A stretch of DNA of 64,000 bases, from NCBI RefSeq assembly GCF_013299165.1, contig NZ_JAAFKD010000004.1, positions 1 to 64,000 of the forward strand, given 5' to 3'. The notes below the pieces were generated by a model. That model saw only the letters and a list, made by a program, of their open reading frames with translations. It ran no database searches and had not been told where the DNA came from. Within the stretch, counting starts at the first letter, position 1. Each line of letters starts with the position of its first letter. Of the stretch, positions 1-9,114 are shown in pieces. Made by a program: the position numbers and the translations under genes. The DNA is from Microcoleus sp. bin38.metabat.b11b12b14.051 (GTDB taxonomy: Bacteria > Cyanobacteriota > Cyanobacteriia > Cyanobacteriales > Microcoleaceae).

Positions 1-198
1 TGGTTCGCGGATGCCGTCGATGTCCACGGGAGGGGCACCGATGAAGGCGATGACGTAGCAGATTGTGGCAGTGAGCAAGGTAGGAATCATCAAGACGCCG
101 AACCAGCCTACATAGAGGCGGTTGTCGGTGCTTGTGACCCAGTTGCAGAACTGCGACCAGATATTAGCGCTTTCGCGCTGTTGTAAGGTTGCTGTCAT
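1..198 (-). CDS. psbA: Photosystem II D1 protein, N-terminal part (runs off left edge)
   Basis: Encodes the D1 reaction-centre subunit of photosystem II, which binds the primary electron acceptors, QB and the Mn cluster ligands in the thylakoid membrane. The 66 visible codons begin [18 protein letters not shown], the canonical cyanobacterial D1 start, followed by the [17 protein letters not shown] first membrane helix and the [13 protein letters not shown] lumenal loop. The ATG at 198 has no in-frame competitor. The rest of the gene, including residue 130 that separates high-light and low-light D1 forms, lies outside the window, so the isoform cannot be assigned. A sigma70-like promoter lies about 50 bases upstream (244-274). 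Confidence 0.97.
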   Translation of the reverse strand, partial: MTATLQQRESANIWSQFCNWVTSTDNRLYVGWFGVLMIPTLLTATICYVIAFIGAPPVDIDGIREP

Positions 199-1100
199 GT
201 GTTTATGATTGCTATTGGTTTTTCAATGTTCGGATGATGTTTCTATTATTAACGGTATCGTTAAGGTTTGTAAAGGGGTGTAACGACAGTTTAACTGATG
301 AGGGTCATCAGGAAAGCTGATGAGGGTGACGGCGAGGGGGAAAAGTCGTGAAGCGTAGCTATCCCGTAGGGAATGGCCCGCATGAATTGATGGTTTGAGG
401 ATCGACTGGTATCTGGCACCTGTCGCGACAGTCATGCACGCCTGGCCGATGAGATGCCGGCCCAGAACCAGTTGATTGCTGGTGGAACCCTCACGTGCAG
501 CGGTTCCGGGCTTTGGTGCAATATGGGAGATTGACGCACTACGCGCAATTTCTCGCAGTGGCCGCCATGTATATACAGTGTTTTGTAGGGGCAATCTCCG
601 CCTCGGTAGCCACAATCGATCGGATGGGGTGCCAGTCTCAGCTAGGAAAATAATTGCAAAAAGAATATAAATGCGGGGCGGGGAATGCCAGTTAGAAGGC
701 GATCGCCCCGTTTTAAACAGCTTGTTACTCAAGTCATATATATTAGAAAAATGCTGTCAGCCGTTGTGCATTTAAATTGTATATTTCGATGACCATCAAA
801 AATCCTCTTCCTCTATCACCCTCTCCGCTTCTCCTCCTCTCCCGCTCGAACACCATACACAATCTAGATCCACAACAGCTTAGCAGTTGGGCGCCTAAGG
901 CCGCTTCAATCAGAACAGCGATCGATCGACAATCCTAGCTAGTGCGCTCCGCCATGCACGAAAGTGTTAGTTGGTAGTTATAAAACCATCCGAGCCAATC
1001 GACTAGAAATTTTCTTTAAAAGACGATATAATAGAGTTGAGAATTATCACAATAAACAACTATCAATGCTTGCTAAAGTAACCCCAAAATAGTAAAATAT
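199..1100. other. psbA-kinase intergenic region (about 900 bases)
   Basis: This divergent interval holds the psbA promoter at its left end. An 11-base direct repeat, CTGATGAGGGT, occurs at 295-305 and 317-327, 22 bases apart (two helical turns), just upstream of the psbA -35 box. Between about 350 and 660 the sequence is more GC-rich than its surroundings and has an open frame on the minus strand (223-732), but its translation shows no family resemblance, no ribosome site and it overlaps the psbA promoter, so I do not call a gene. The 760-1100 part is AT-rich and carries no gene I can see. Confidence 0.5.
246..274 (-). promoter_or_regulatory. Probable psbA promoter
   Basis: On the minus strand a TTTACA hexamer (269-274) is separated by 17 bases from TAATAA (246-251), about 48 bases before the psbA ATG. 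Cyanobacterial psbA genes usually have a strong sigma70-like promoter at this place, so the spacing and position fit; the start site is not proven. Confidence 0.45.
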
Positions 1101-4100
1101 ATGTCAGAAAATTATATAAAATTAGATTACAAAGATTACGAGTCAGTCCAAAGCGAGCTAGAAACTCTCAAAGCGCGCGTTGCCGAACTAGAGTCGGCTA
1201 CTAAACCAGAAGCGGCTAGAGTTGCCAAACAAAAGGCGCTGTTTGCTGTAGTGACCAAAATTCGAGAGTCTCTAGACTTAGATATTATTTTTAAATCAAC
1301 GGCTAGGGAAGTGCGTCAACTTCTGAATGCGGATCGAGTGGCAATATTTCGATTTTATCAGGATTCAGGATTTGACGACGGAGAATTTGTGTCTGAAGAC
1401 GTGCTGCCAGAGTTTGAGTCAGTAAAAGCTGTAAAGGTGCACGATCACTGCTTTGGAAAACAATATTCACTGCGATATCAGCAAGGAAGAATTCAGGCAG
1501 TTAATGATATCTATCAAGCCGGGTTGAGCGCTTGCCATATTGCAGTTCTTGCTCAATTTAATGTCCTAGCAAACTTGATCGTACCATTAGTTAAAGGCAA
1601 GAAACTTTGGGGATTGCTGTGCATTCACCAATGTCGCGCTCCCCGCCAGTGGCAGGAAGATGAAATTGAGTTTGTCAGTCAAATTGCGGTGCATTTAGGA
1701 ATAGCAATACAGCAAGCAAAACTTTTAGATGAAGCTCAAAGGCGCTCGACAGCACTCCAGACTACTTTAGAGGATCAATTGCGAAAACGGACTGAAGAGC
1801 TGGTCAAGGAAGCAGACCGAGAACGAGCAATAACTCGGATGATTGACAAGATCCGCCAAACCTTAGATATGGAAACAATTTTCCAGACAGCAGCCACAGA
1901 AGTCCGCAAACTTTTGAATGTCGATCGCATTGCCATTTATCAATTCCGTGAAGACTATTTTGGCGACTTTATCTTTGAATCGGAATCCGGAAACTGGCCG
2001 AAATTGGTAGGCAGCGGCTGGGAAGACCCATACTTAAACGAACACCAGGGAGGCCGATTCCGGTACGCGGAAACTTTTATTGCTGACGATATCTACAATG
2101 CAGGACAGAGCGATTGTCACATAGAAGCTTTGGAATATTTTGGCGTCAAATCCTGTGCGGTAGTTTCTATTTTTAAAGGAGAAAAACTATGGGGATTGCT
2201 CAGCGCATTTCAACACAGAGGCCCGCGGCACTGGGAAGAAACAGAAGTCAAGTTACTGAATCAAATTGGCACTCATTTGGGAGTAGCTTTGCAGCAGTCG
2301 GAGTACCTAGAACAAATACAGTTTCAAGCTAAACAGCAGGCGAAAGCAGCGGAACAGGAGCGCACATTAACTAGAGTAATTGAACGGATTCGCCAGACGC
2401 TAAATATTGACAAGATATTTAGCGCTACGACTCAAGAAGTGCGCCAAATCCTCAACTGCGATCGGGTTGGAGTTTACCGTTTTTTCCCAGACTGGAGTGG
2501 AGAATTTGTGTCTGAATCGGTAGCAGAAGGTTGGATACCTTTAGTCACTGATAAAATTAAAACAGTCTGGCAAGATGATTATTTGCAAAAAACTGAGGGC
2601 GGCAGGTATCGCCATCAAGAAATTTTTGTAGTTGATGACATCTATAAAATTGGTCACTCTCCCTGTCACGTGGAAATTCTCGAACAAATTCAAGCGAAAG
2701 CATATTGTGTAGCGCCTGTTTTTGTGGGGGAAAATCTCTGGGGTTTGCTAGCAGCTTACCAGAACTCCGGCCCCCGTGAGTGGGAAGCGGGAGAAGTGAG
2801 GTTGCTGGCTCAGGTGGGCAGTCAATTGGGAGTAGCCATGCACCAAGCAGAATTGCTCGATCGCACTAAAAAGCAGTCCTGGGAATTGCGGACGACTTTG
2901 GCAGACTTAAATGCGATCGTTGACAATTTGGCTGACGGGTTATTAGTCACTGATATTGAAGCTAAAATCACCAGGTTTAATCCGGCATTGCTGGCGATGT
3001 TTGAATTGAAAGATGTTGACCTGAAAGGAAAAAAAGTATCAGAAATTTTTCCTAAAAAATTAGCTCAATTGGTCGAGGCGACAGAGCATCGAGAGGGAGA
3101 AATTGTGACGCTGGAAGTGGAACTAGGAAATTCTCGGATCGGTCAAGCTTTAGCGACAACTATCCTAAAAGAAGCGGTCAAAGACGAAGCAGATCGATCT
3201 CTCGGTTCCGTAATTTTGATTAGAGATGTGACGGTGGAACGAGAAGTTGATCGCATGAAAACTGACTTTCTGGCTACAGTTTCTCACGAACTGCGGACGC
3301 CTTTAACTTCGGTTTTGGGTTTTGCTTCGCTGATCAAAGAAAAGCTAGAAGAAGTGATTGTTCCAGCAGTTCCAGCAGAAGATAAAAAAATCAAAAAAGC
3401 CTTGAATAAAGTGGTAGACAATATCAACATTATTGTGTCTGAAGCTGAGCGGCTGACATCTTTAATTAATGATGTTTTGGATATTGCTAAGATGGAAGCA
3501 GGGCGGGTTGAATGGCAGTTAGTTCCGACAAATCCAGTGCAAATCTTAAAACAGGCGATCGCTGCCACCTCATCTTTACTAGAAAAAAATAATTTGAAGT
3601 TGATTAAAGATTTTAGTCCGGGACTGCCGCAGGTATTGGTAGACCGCGATCGCATGGTTCAAGTGGCGATCAATTTAATCTCAAATGCAGTCAAGTTCAC
3701 AGAATCAGGTTCTGTCACCTGTCGGGCAAGAGTAGAGAGCGACGAGCTGGTTATTAGCATTATCGATACTGGCATAGGCATAGCACCCGAAGACCAAAGC
3801 AAAGTTTTTGAAAGATTTAAACAAGTGGGAGATATCCTGACAGAAAAGCCGAAAGGCACTGGCTTGGGGCTGCCAATTTCTAAACAAATCGTTGAACACC
3901 ACGGCGGTAAAATTTGGCTAGAAAGTGAATTGTGCCGCGGCAGCACTTTTTTCTTTAGTATACCGCTAGTAAAAAATATTGAGTCGGTGGAAAAATACAA
4001 AAATATCAATGATTTAATCAGGCAACTAAAACAGCAAGTCGTCACGAGAACTCCGATCGGCTTTAAAAAAGACCAGCAGATTTTAGTGGTTGACGATGAG

Positions 4101-4727
4101 CCTAATATCCGGGAAATGCTGAGGCAGTCACTGGAACAAGAAGGGTACAAAGTGGCCGAGGCAATTAACGGTATAGAGGCGATTTCTAAGGCTAAAGCAG
4201 TCAAACCGGATTTAATAATTTTAGATGTAATGATGCCTCACATTGATGGTTTTGATGTGGCAGCAGTTCTGAAAAATGACCGGGAAACTCGGGGAATTCC
4301 GATTATCATCGTCTCCCTGATTCAAGACAGAGAAAGGGGAGGCCGTTTGGGGGTTGATAGATATTTTACGAAGCCTATAAATGTAACCGTGCTGTTAAAA
4401 GAGATCGGCTTGCTCCTGCGGCAAGAGATGTCAAATCAGACGGTGTTGGTTGTTGTTAGCAATGCTTCTGCTCTCAAAACTTTGTCAGATGCGTTGGTTT
4501 TTCAGGGATATAATGTGATCGAGGCATTTGATGCTCGCTCCTGCGTCGATCGACTTAGATCGATCGAGCCGGATTTGATTATTATTGACGAAGTGTTATC
4601 TCAAGATCAAGAATTGGTTAAAATTTTGCGGCTTACTCAGGGCTTGAAAAATGTCTCCATAATTGTTTTGGGAGATATTGCAGACGATAACGAGCACAAA
4701 AAACTAATTAATGAGGGATTGCTGTGA
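1101..4727 (+). CDS. Hybrid sensor histidine kinase, 3 GAF + PAS + HisKA + HATPase + 2 receivers
   Basis: A 1208-residue soluble multidomain kinase. Order: short coiled coil (about 15-35), GAF1 (55-206), GAF2 (250-400), GAF3 (430-585), PAS (600-712), HisKA with phospho-His H729 in the VSHELRTPL box, HATPase (about 845-957, N box around N858-N862, G boxes DTGIGI and GTGLGL), receiver 1 (992-1107, acidic D998/D999, acceptor D1042, K1091) and receiver 2 (1113-1200). Receiver 2 lacks the acidic pair (VVVSN instead of VVDDE) although D1163 is at the acceptor place, so it is probably a degenerate receiver. Each GAF keeps a Cys-His pair (C145-H146, C339-H340, C522-H523) at the place where cyanobacteriochromes attach bilin. 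No transmembrane segment. It overlaps the next gene by four bases, so the CheY-like protein is a likely cognate phospho-target. Ligand or light input is inferred, not shown. Confidence 0.93.
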   Translation: MSENYIKLDYKDYESVQSELETLKARVAELESATKPEAARVAKQKALFAVVTKIRESLDLDIIFKSTAREVRQLLNADRVAIFRFYQDSGFDDGEFVSEDVLPEFESVKAVKVHDHCFGKQYSLRYQQGRIQAVNDIYQAGLSACHIAVLAQFNVLANLIVPLVKGKKLWGLLCIHQCRAPRQWQEDEIEFVSQIAVHLGIAIQQAKLLDEAQRRSTALQTTLEDQLRKRTEELVKEADRERAITRMIDKIRQTLDMETIFQTAATEVRKLLNVDRIAIYQFREDYFGDFIFESESGNWPKLVGSGWEDPYLNEHQGGRFRYAETFIADDIYNAGQSDCHIEALEYFGVKSCAVVSIFKGEKLWGLLSAFQHRGPRHWEETEVKLLNQIGTHLGVALQQSEYLEQIQFQAKQQAKAAEQERTLTRVIERIRQTLNIDKIFSATTQEVRQILNCDRVGVYRFFPDWSGEFVSESVAEGWIPLVTDKIKTVWQDDYLQKTEGGRYRHQEIFVVDDIYKIGHSPCHVEILEQIQAKAYCVAPVFVGENLWGLLAAYQNSGPREWEAGEVRLLAQVGSQLGVAMHQAELLDRTKKQSWELRTTLADLNAIVDNLADGLLVTDIEAKITRFNPALLAMFELKDVDLKGKKVSEIFPKKLAQLVEATEHREGEIVTLEVELGNSRIGQALATTILKEAVKDEADRSLGSVILIRDVTVEREVDRMKTDFLATVSHELRTPLTSVLGFASLIKEKLEEVIVPAVPAEDKKIKKALNKVVDNINIIVSEAERLTSLINDVLDIAKMEAGRVEWQLVPTNPVQILKQAIAATSSLLEKNNLKLIKDFSPGLPQVLVDRDRMVQVAINLISNAVKFTESGSVTCRARVESDELVISIIDTGIGIAPEDQSKVFERFKQVGDILTEKPKGTGLGLPISKQIVEHHGGKIWLESELCRGSTFFFSIPLVKNIESVEKYKNINDLIRQLKQQVVTRTPIGFKKDQQILVVDDEPNIREMLRQSLEQEGYKVAEAINGIEAISKAKAVKPDLIILDVMMPHIDGFDVAAVLKNDRETRGIPIIIVSLIQDRERGGRLGVDRYFTKPINVTVLLKEIGLLLRQEMSNQTVLVVVSNASALKTLSDALVFQGYNVIEAFDARSCVDRLRSIEPDLIIIDEVLSQDQELVKILRLTQGLKNVSIIVLGDIADDNEHKKLINEGLL

Positions 4728-5113
4728 AAAAAGTTTTAATTGTGGATGACGAACCGAATATTCTGATTTTGATGGAGCAGGCTCTAGAAAAGTTGGAAGA
4801 TGAGGATGATGTAGAGTTGCTGACAGCGAGAGATGGACTTGAGGCGTTGAACATAATTAAGGAAGAAAAGCCGGATTTGGTTTTTCTCGATGTGATGATG
4901 CCGAAAATGAGCGGGTTAGAGGTATGCAATACCGTAAAAAATGAACTAGGTATGGAGGAGGTTTATATTATTATGTTGACAGCTAAGGGACAAGAGTATG
5001 ATAAGCAAAACGGTATGGCTGTAGGGGCAAATCTTTATATGACTAAACCTTTTCGCCCGAAAGAAGTGCTGGTAAAAGCTAGAGAAATTCTGGGTTTGAT
5101 TGCAGAGATTTGA
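4724..5113 (+). CDS. CheY-like single-domain response regulator
   Basis: A 129-residue stand-alone receiver. It has the acidic pair D9-D10 (VDDE), acceptor D56 in FLDVMMP, the Thr of the LTAK switch motif and K108 in TKPF, so it should be phosphorylated normally. It starts at a GTG whose last bases overlap the TGA stop of the hybrid kinase (GTGA), showing translational coupling with that kinase. There is no output domain, so it presumably acts by protein contact or passes phosphate onward. The next gene, a GAF-cyclase, is 296 bases away on the same strand and could belong to the same signalling unit; that is inference. Confidence 0.92.
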   Translation: MKKVLIVDDEPNILILMEQALEKLEDEDDVELLTARDGLEALNIIKEEKPDLVFLDVMMPKMSGLEVCNTVKNELGMEEVYIIMLTAKGQEYDKQNGMAVGANLYMTKPFRPKEVLVKAREILGLIAEI

Positions 5114-5409
5114 GTAGAGGCAGACTATTAATTGACAATAACATTATGTGGTGTTTTGTCGTTTGTGACTCGCTAAAAAACGAATACAATCCCCGGACTC
5201 CTGTGGTGGATATCCACCAATTTTAGACTAAGGTTAAAGCTCCCACATTCCATCTGTAGAGTCAATCTAACATCTAAAATCGTTAGACACTTCTCTAAGC
5301 GAGCGATCCCGTGCTCGCGAAGACCTCAGTCTAGAATCTAAAATCGACTGGCTGGTTAAAAATTAATGACTAACGCTCGATCGCTCACTCATGACTAATA
5401 GCAAAGTAA

Positions 5410-6828
5410 ATGGTTCGCATCAACCTCAAAAAATTGATTTCTAAGAAAGATTTGCGGGTGGTTATTGAGGGCGCGCTCGGTGTTTTAGACGCTCCGATCG
5501 CTATTCGCAACTTTGAAGGAGCTATCTTATTTGGCGAACACTGTCAGAGTTCCTTCAATACGTATCCGATCGTCTTAGCCGATGAAGTTATCGGTTACGT
5601 AACTGGAACTCAAAAAGCCGCATTTATTGCGGATCTGCTGAGTTATGCTGCCAGTGCAGACTTGGATATAAGAACTTTGGCAGTAGATACTTTAGATAAG
5701 TACGAAGAAGTCAATTTCTTGTACGAATTTTCGAGCAAAATTGCTACTTGTTTGGGTGTTTCAGAGGTCAGTGAATTAGTGGTAACTGAAGCTAAAAAAT
5801 TGATTGAAGCTACTAATATTTCGGTGATGCTGCTCAATAAAAAAGTTGGTAAATTGGAGATTATTTCGGCGCGCGGCAAAGAGTACAACCACAAAACAAA
5901 AATTGGGCCAAATATAGGGATAGCAGGTCATATTCTTGTTTCGGGAAAAGCAGAAATAGTTAATGATGTGTTGTCGGATCAGAGATATCTTCCGGGAGAT
6001 AATGAGATGCGTTCTCTGATTTGTGCACCTCTAACCACTCAGAACGGTACGCTCGGCGTGATCAATATTAGTCATAGCGAACTTATTAACTATACTGCAC
6101 AGGATTTAAAATTATTTACGGCTTTGGCTTCGCAAGCGGCCGCGGCGATCGAGAATGCACTTTTACATGAAAGTAAATTGAAGGAAGAACGAATTAAAAA
6201 TAATTTGGAAAGATACCTTTCTCCGCAGGTGGTGCAAGCAGTTATCGAAGCTAAGGGAGAAATTTCTTTGAGTCCAACTAAGCGCAATTTAACGGTTCTT
6301 TTTTCGGATATTAGAGATTTTACTACTAAGTGTGAAGAGCTGCCTGCTGAAAAAATAGTGATGTATTTAAATGAGTATTTCACGGAGATGGTAGAGGTGA
6401 TTTTTAGTCATGAAGGTACTGTGAATAAGTTTGTGGGAGATATGATTGTGGCAATGTTTGGGGCGCCTTCGGAAGTGGCAGATCGCGAAAGAAAGGCGAT
6501 CGAAACGGCGATCGATATGCAGCGCCGGATCGAGAGAATGTCGATTCCTTGGATTACGGATAATTTTCTGACAGGTATTGGGATTAGTTCGGGGGAGGTA
6601 GTTGTTGGTAATATTGGTTCGCCACAGCACATGGACTATACTGCTATAGGGGATGAGGTGAATATTGCATCTAGGTTGCAGTCAATGGCTGAGGGAGGAC
6701 AAATTTTGGTTAGCGATAGTGTTTACAGCGTTACTAAAGATATCTTTGAGTTTAGGAAAATTGGCTCGGTGATTGTTAAAGGTAAGAAGAAAGCTATCGA
6801 AACTTTTGAGGTGATTTATCACAAGTGA
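5410..6828 (+). CDS. GAF-domain class III adenylate cyclase
   Basis: A 472-residue protein with an N-terminal region, a GAF domain (about 103-250), a connecting helix and a class III nucleotide cyclase domain (about 285-470). Metal ligands are D300 (LFSDIRDFT) and D344 (NKFVGDMIVAMFG). The purine-selecting residues are K340 and D409 in MDYTAIGDEVN, and the transition-state Asn/Arg are N418 and R422 (NIASRL), so all catalytic residues are present and ATP is the predicted substrate. No membrane segment. Cyclic AMP in filamentous cyanobacteria is known to control motility and responses to light or carbon. It follows the triple-GAF kinase and its receiver on the same strand. Confidence 0.92.
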   Translation: MVRINLKKLISKKDLRVVIEGALGVLDAPIAIRNFEGAILFGEHCQSSFNTYPIVLADEVIGYVTGTQKAAFIADLLSYAASADLDIRTLAVDTLDKYEEVNFLYEFSSKIATCLGVSEVSELVVTEAKKLIEATNISVMLLNKKVGKLEIISARGKEYNHKTKIGPNIGIAGHILVSGKAEIVNDVLSDQRYLPGDNEMRSLICAPLTTQNGTLGVINISHSELINYTAQDLKLFTALASQAAAAIENALLHESKLKEERIKNNLERYLSPQVVQAVIEAKGEISLSPTKRNLTVLFSDIRDFTTKCEELPAEKIVMYLNEYFTEMVEVIFSHEGTVNKFVGDMIVAMFGAPSEVADRERKAIETAIDMQRRIERMSIPWITDNFLTGIGISSGEVVVGNIGSPQHMDYTAIGDEVNIASRLQSMAEGGQILVSDSVYSVTKDIFEFRKIGSVIVKGKKKAIETFEVIYHK

Positions 6829-6831
6829 AGT

Positions 6832-6985
6832 CATTAGTCATTAGTCATTAGTCAGTTGTCATTAGTCAGTTGTCATTAGTCAGTTGTCATTAGTCAGTTG
6901 TCATTAGTCAGTTGTCATTAGTCAGTTGTCATTAGTCAGTTGTCATTTTAGCCTCCGAGCGAAGTTGAAGGCTGGTCAGTTGTCA
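6832..6985. repeat. 14-bp tandem repeat (CATTAGTCAGTTGT)
   Basis: Immediately after the cyclase stop a 14-base unit, itself two related heptamers (TTAGTCA and GTTGTCA), is repeated about seven times, ending near 6945, with a further degenerate copy near 6977-6990. It resembles the short tandemly repeated repetitive sequences known from filamentous cyanobacteria. The rest of the 6829-7196 gap has no gene that I can see. Confidence 0.85.
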
Positions 6986-7196
6986 TTAGTCCTGCTGTCC
7001 AACGTCAGAAGTGCCAGCGTCCTCGCTCGCTTTTATAAACCCATGGGAGTTCCTCACTCGCACTACAAAAGCAAAAATAAGATGTTGCTGTCATTAGTCT
7101 GATGGCAGAATCAAGAGGGAATTATATCGAGTTTTGCAGTCTTGCTTGTTTATTTGCTAAGCTAGAGTTTGCGCTCTGTCAATAAACCTTAGATTT

Positions 7197-8081
7197 ATGC
7201 ACAGGTTATTAACTGGAAAACTGCGGGTAGACTGTTTAACAATACCGATCGCAAATCTTCCAGCAAATCTATCGGGTACTAAAATTGTACAGCTTACGGA
7301 CTTTCACTATGACGGGGAGCGGCTGTCGGAATGGTTGCTAGAAGAGGCGATTGCGGCGGCGAATGAAGCGGAAGCAGACTTAATTTTTTTAACGGGGGAT
7401 TTTATTACTTACGATCCGGCACCTATTCACGACTTAGTGCAGCGCTTGAAAAACTTGCAAAGTCGGGTGGGAGTTTACGCGGTTTTGGGAAATCACGACC
7501 ACTATTTTCCGGGGGCAAAAATAGAGGTTGCTAATGCTTTGAATAACGCAGGTATTCGGGTTTTATACAATGAAGTAGTCTATCCTTTGGGGTCGGAATT
7601 GGCTTTAGTTGGGTTGGCAGATTTTTGGTCGGGCGATTTCCAGCCTGCACCTGTAATGGTATCAATAAGTCAGGGAATTTCTCGGATTGTTTTGTCTCAC
7701 AATCCTGATACTGCGGAAAAGTTGCAAAAGTGGCGGATTGATTTGCAGTTTTCTGGACACACTCATGGCGGTCAAATTGTGATTCCTGGTATGGGGCCGT
7801 TGTATGCTTGGGTGAGAAAAATTGGTTATTTGATTCCTCCAGCAATACGAAAGTTCATTCCTTTTATGTCGGCTTGCGATCGAGTTGTTTGTCATTGGGA
7901 GTGGGCTAGCGGTTTGCATCAAGTTGGGAGTAATTTGTTATACGTGAATCGTGGTTTGGGAACTTATGCGCCGGGGAGGTTATTTTGTCCGCCGGAGGTG
8001 ACAGTAATTACTTTGGTTTGTCCAGAACACTCGGCGGTTGAAACCGCTTCTTGTCAGACAAAACCCGCCTCCGCGGGTTGA
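7197..8081 (+). CDS. Metallophosphoesterase (YaeI/YkuE-type)
   Basis: A 294-residue calcineurin-like phosphoesterase. The five motif blocks are all present: QLTDFHYD, TGDFITYD, GNHDHYF, LSHNPD and SGHTHGGQ, which together bind two metal ions. Family members hydrolyse phosphoester bonds, some of lipid A precursors or nucleotides; the substrate here cannot be read from sequence. The enzyme fold ends at about residue 274 (PEVTVITLV). The last 20 residues (CPEHSAVETASCQ...) are encoded by a palindromic intergenic repeat that begins at 8025, and the TGA stop is the TGA of the repeat's GCGGGTTGA arm. This looks like loss of the original stop and read-through into the repeat. Confidence 0.9.
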   Translation: MHRLLTGKLRVDCLTIPIANLPANLSGTKIVQLTDFHYDGERLSEWLLEEAIAAANEAEADLIFLTGDFITYDPAPIHDLVQRLKNLQSRVGVYAVLGNHDHYFPGAKIEVANALNNAGIRVLYNEVVYPLGSELALVGLADFWSGDFQPAPVMVSISQGISRIVLSHNPDTAEKLQKWRIDLQFSGHTHGGQIVIPGMGPLYAWVRKIGYLIPPAIRKFIPFMSACDRVVCHWEWASGLHQVGSNLLYVNRGLGTYAPGRLFCPPEVTVITLVCPEHSAVETASCQTKPASAG

Positions 8082-8298
8082 AGATTGGAGGTATGGTTGA
8101 AATCGCCGTCTGATCTACGAGATTTTTTGGGCAATTCCTATTAATTTGCTTCTGCAAAGTTCTGAACACTCGGCGGTTGAAACCGCTTCTACACAAACAA
8201 AACCCGCCTCCGCGGGTTGAAGATTGGAGGTATGGTTGAAATCGCCGTCTGATCTACGAGATTTTTTGGGCAATTCCTATTAATTTGCTTCTGCAAAG
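8025..8298 (+). repeat. Tandem duplication of a double-hairpin repeat with a gene 3' end
   Basis: Two 135-base units (8025-8159 and 8164-8298, period 139) are almost identical. Each has hairpin 1 (GGCGGTTGAAACCGC), hairpin 2 (ACCCGC-CTCC-GCGGGT) and then a stretch ending TTAATTTGCTTCTGCAAAG, which in the second unit is the 3' end of the convergent response-regulator gene. So the duplication copied the last codons of that gene together with the hairpins. The first unit encodes the tail of the metallophosphoesterase. Confidence 0.9.
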
Positions 8299-8966
8299 CG
8301 ATAGCCTCTCCCGTAGACTGTGTGAATTAGGACGGATTCGCCCGGTGATTCTATTTTTCGTCGCAGGAGGCGAATTTGAGCTGCTAATACGTTGCTGCTG
8401 GGTTTTTCTGCTTCATTCCACAAATATTGATGGATTTGTTCGTGTGTTAGCAATTGACCGGGATGTCGCATTAAGTATTCTAGTAATTGACATTCTTTTT
8501 CTGATAGGTCAATTGTCCGATCGCGCCGATAGGCTATTTGATTGTCGTAGTCTAGCTGTAAATCTGCAACTTGCAGTCGCCCGACAGCCATTTCGGGGTC
8601 AAAAGTTGGGGGGCGGCGCAGCAAGGCGCGGACTCTGGCGAGGAGCTCTCGCAGTTCAAAAGGCTTGACTAGATAGTCGTCGGCCCCTGCGTCGAGTCCC
8701 TGTACGCGATCGTCTACGGTGTCTTTGGCGGTGAGAAATAGGACTGGGGTATTCCGTCCTTGCGATCGCAATTGCTGGCAAATTGCTAATCCGGTTTGTC
8801 TCGGTAGCATCCAATCCAAAATTAGTAAATCGTAATTTCCCTGCATTGCTAAATTGTTACCGCTGGCGCCGTCAAATGCTACATCAACTGTATAACCTTC
8901 GCGGGTTAAAACTCGACTCAAAGGGTCAGTTAACTCAACTTCATCATCAACTAAAAGAATCCGCAT
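8280..8966 (-). CDS. rppA: OmpR-family response regulator (RppA/NrsR/ManR-like)
   Basis: A 228-residue DNA-binding response regulator: receiver (1-118) with D9-D10 (LLVDDE), acceptor Asp in LILDWMLPRQTG, FLTAKD and VKPFELRELLARVRALLRRP, then a winged-helix output domain (about 130-225) with the IRLLRRKIE recognition helix and GRGYRF wing. The receiver resembles the cyanobacterial RppA/NrsR/ManR group, which control redox, nickel or manganese responses; the symbol is by resemblance only. I start it at ATG 8966 (MRILLVDDE); an upstream in-frame start at 9062 would add 32 residues encoded by repeat-like sequence and is rejected. No kinase gene is adjacent. Its stop lies inside the duplicated repeat at 8164-8298. 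Confidence 0.88.
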   Translation of the reverse strand: MRILLVDDEVELTDPLSRVLTREGYTVDVAFDGASGNNLAMQGNYDLLILDWMLPRQTGLAICQQLRSQGRNTPVLFLTAKDTVDDRVQGLDAGADDYLVKPFELRELLARVRALLRRPPTFDPEMAVGRLQVADLQLDYDNQIAYRRDRTIDLSEKECQLLEYLMRHPGQLLTHEQIHQYLWNEAEKPSSNVLAAQIRLLRRKIESPGESVLIHTVYGRGYRFAEAN

Positions 8967-9114
8967 TCTGATTTTAGATTTTAGATTTGAGCATGAATTG
9001 CGCCAAGCTTGCACCCAAAGCAGGTTTTGTAGGAGGGGCTTTCCCCCCGTGGCTGTCCCCATCAGTCGGGAGGTTGCGATCGCGAACTGTTTAGGTTAAG
9101 CAAACTGATTTTTG

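Noticed and set aside
223-732. 169-codon frame upstream of psbA
   Set aside because: It overlaps the psbA promoter, shows no family pattern or ribosome site and has odd composition.
8967-9062. N-terminal extension of the OmpR-type regulator
   Set aside because: The extra residues are encoded by repeat-like sequence (GGGGGCTTTCC type) and the receiver fold starts at MRILLVDDE.
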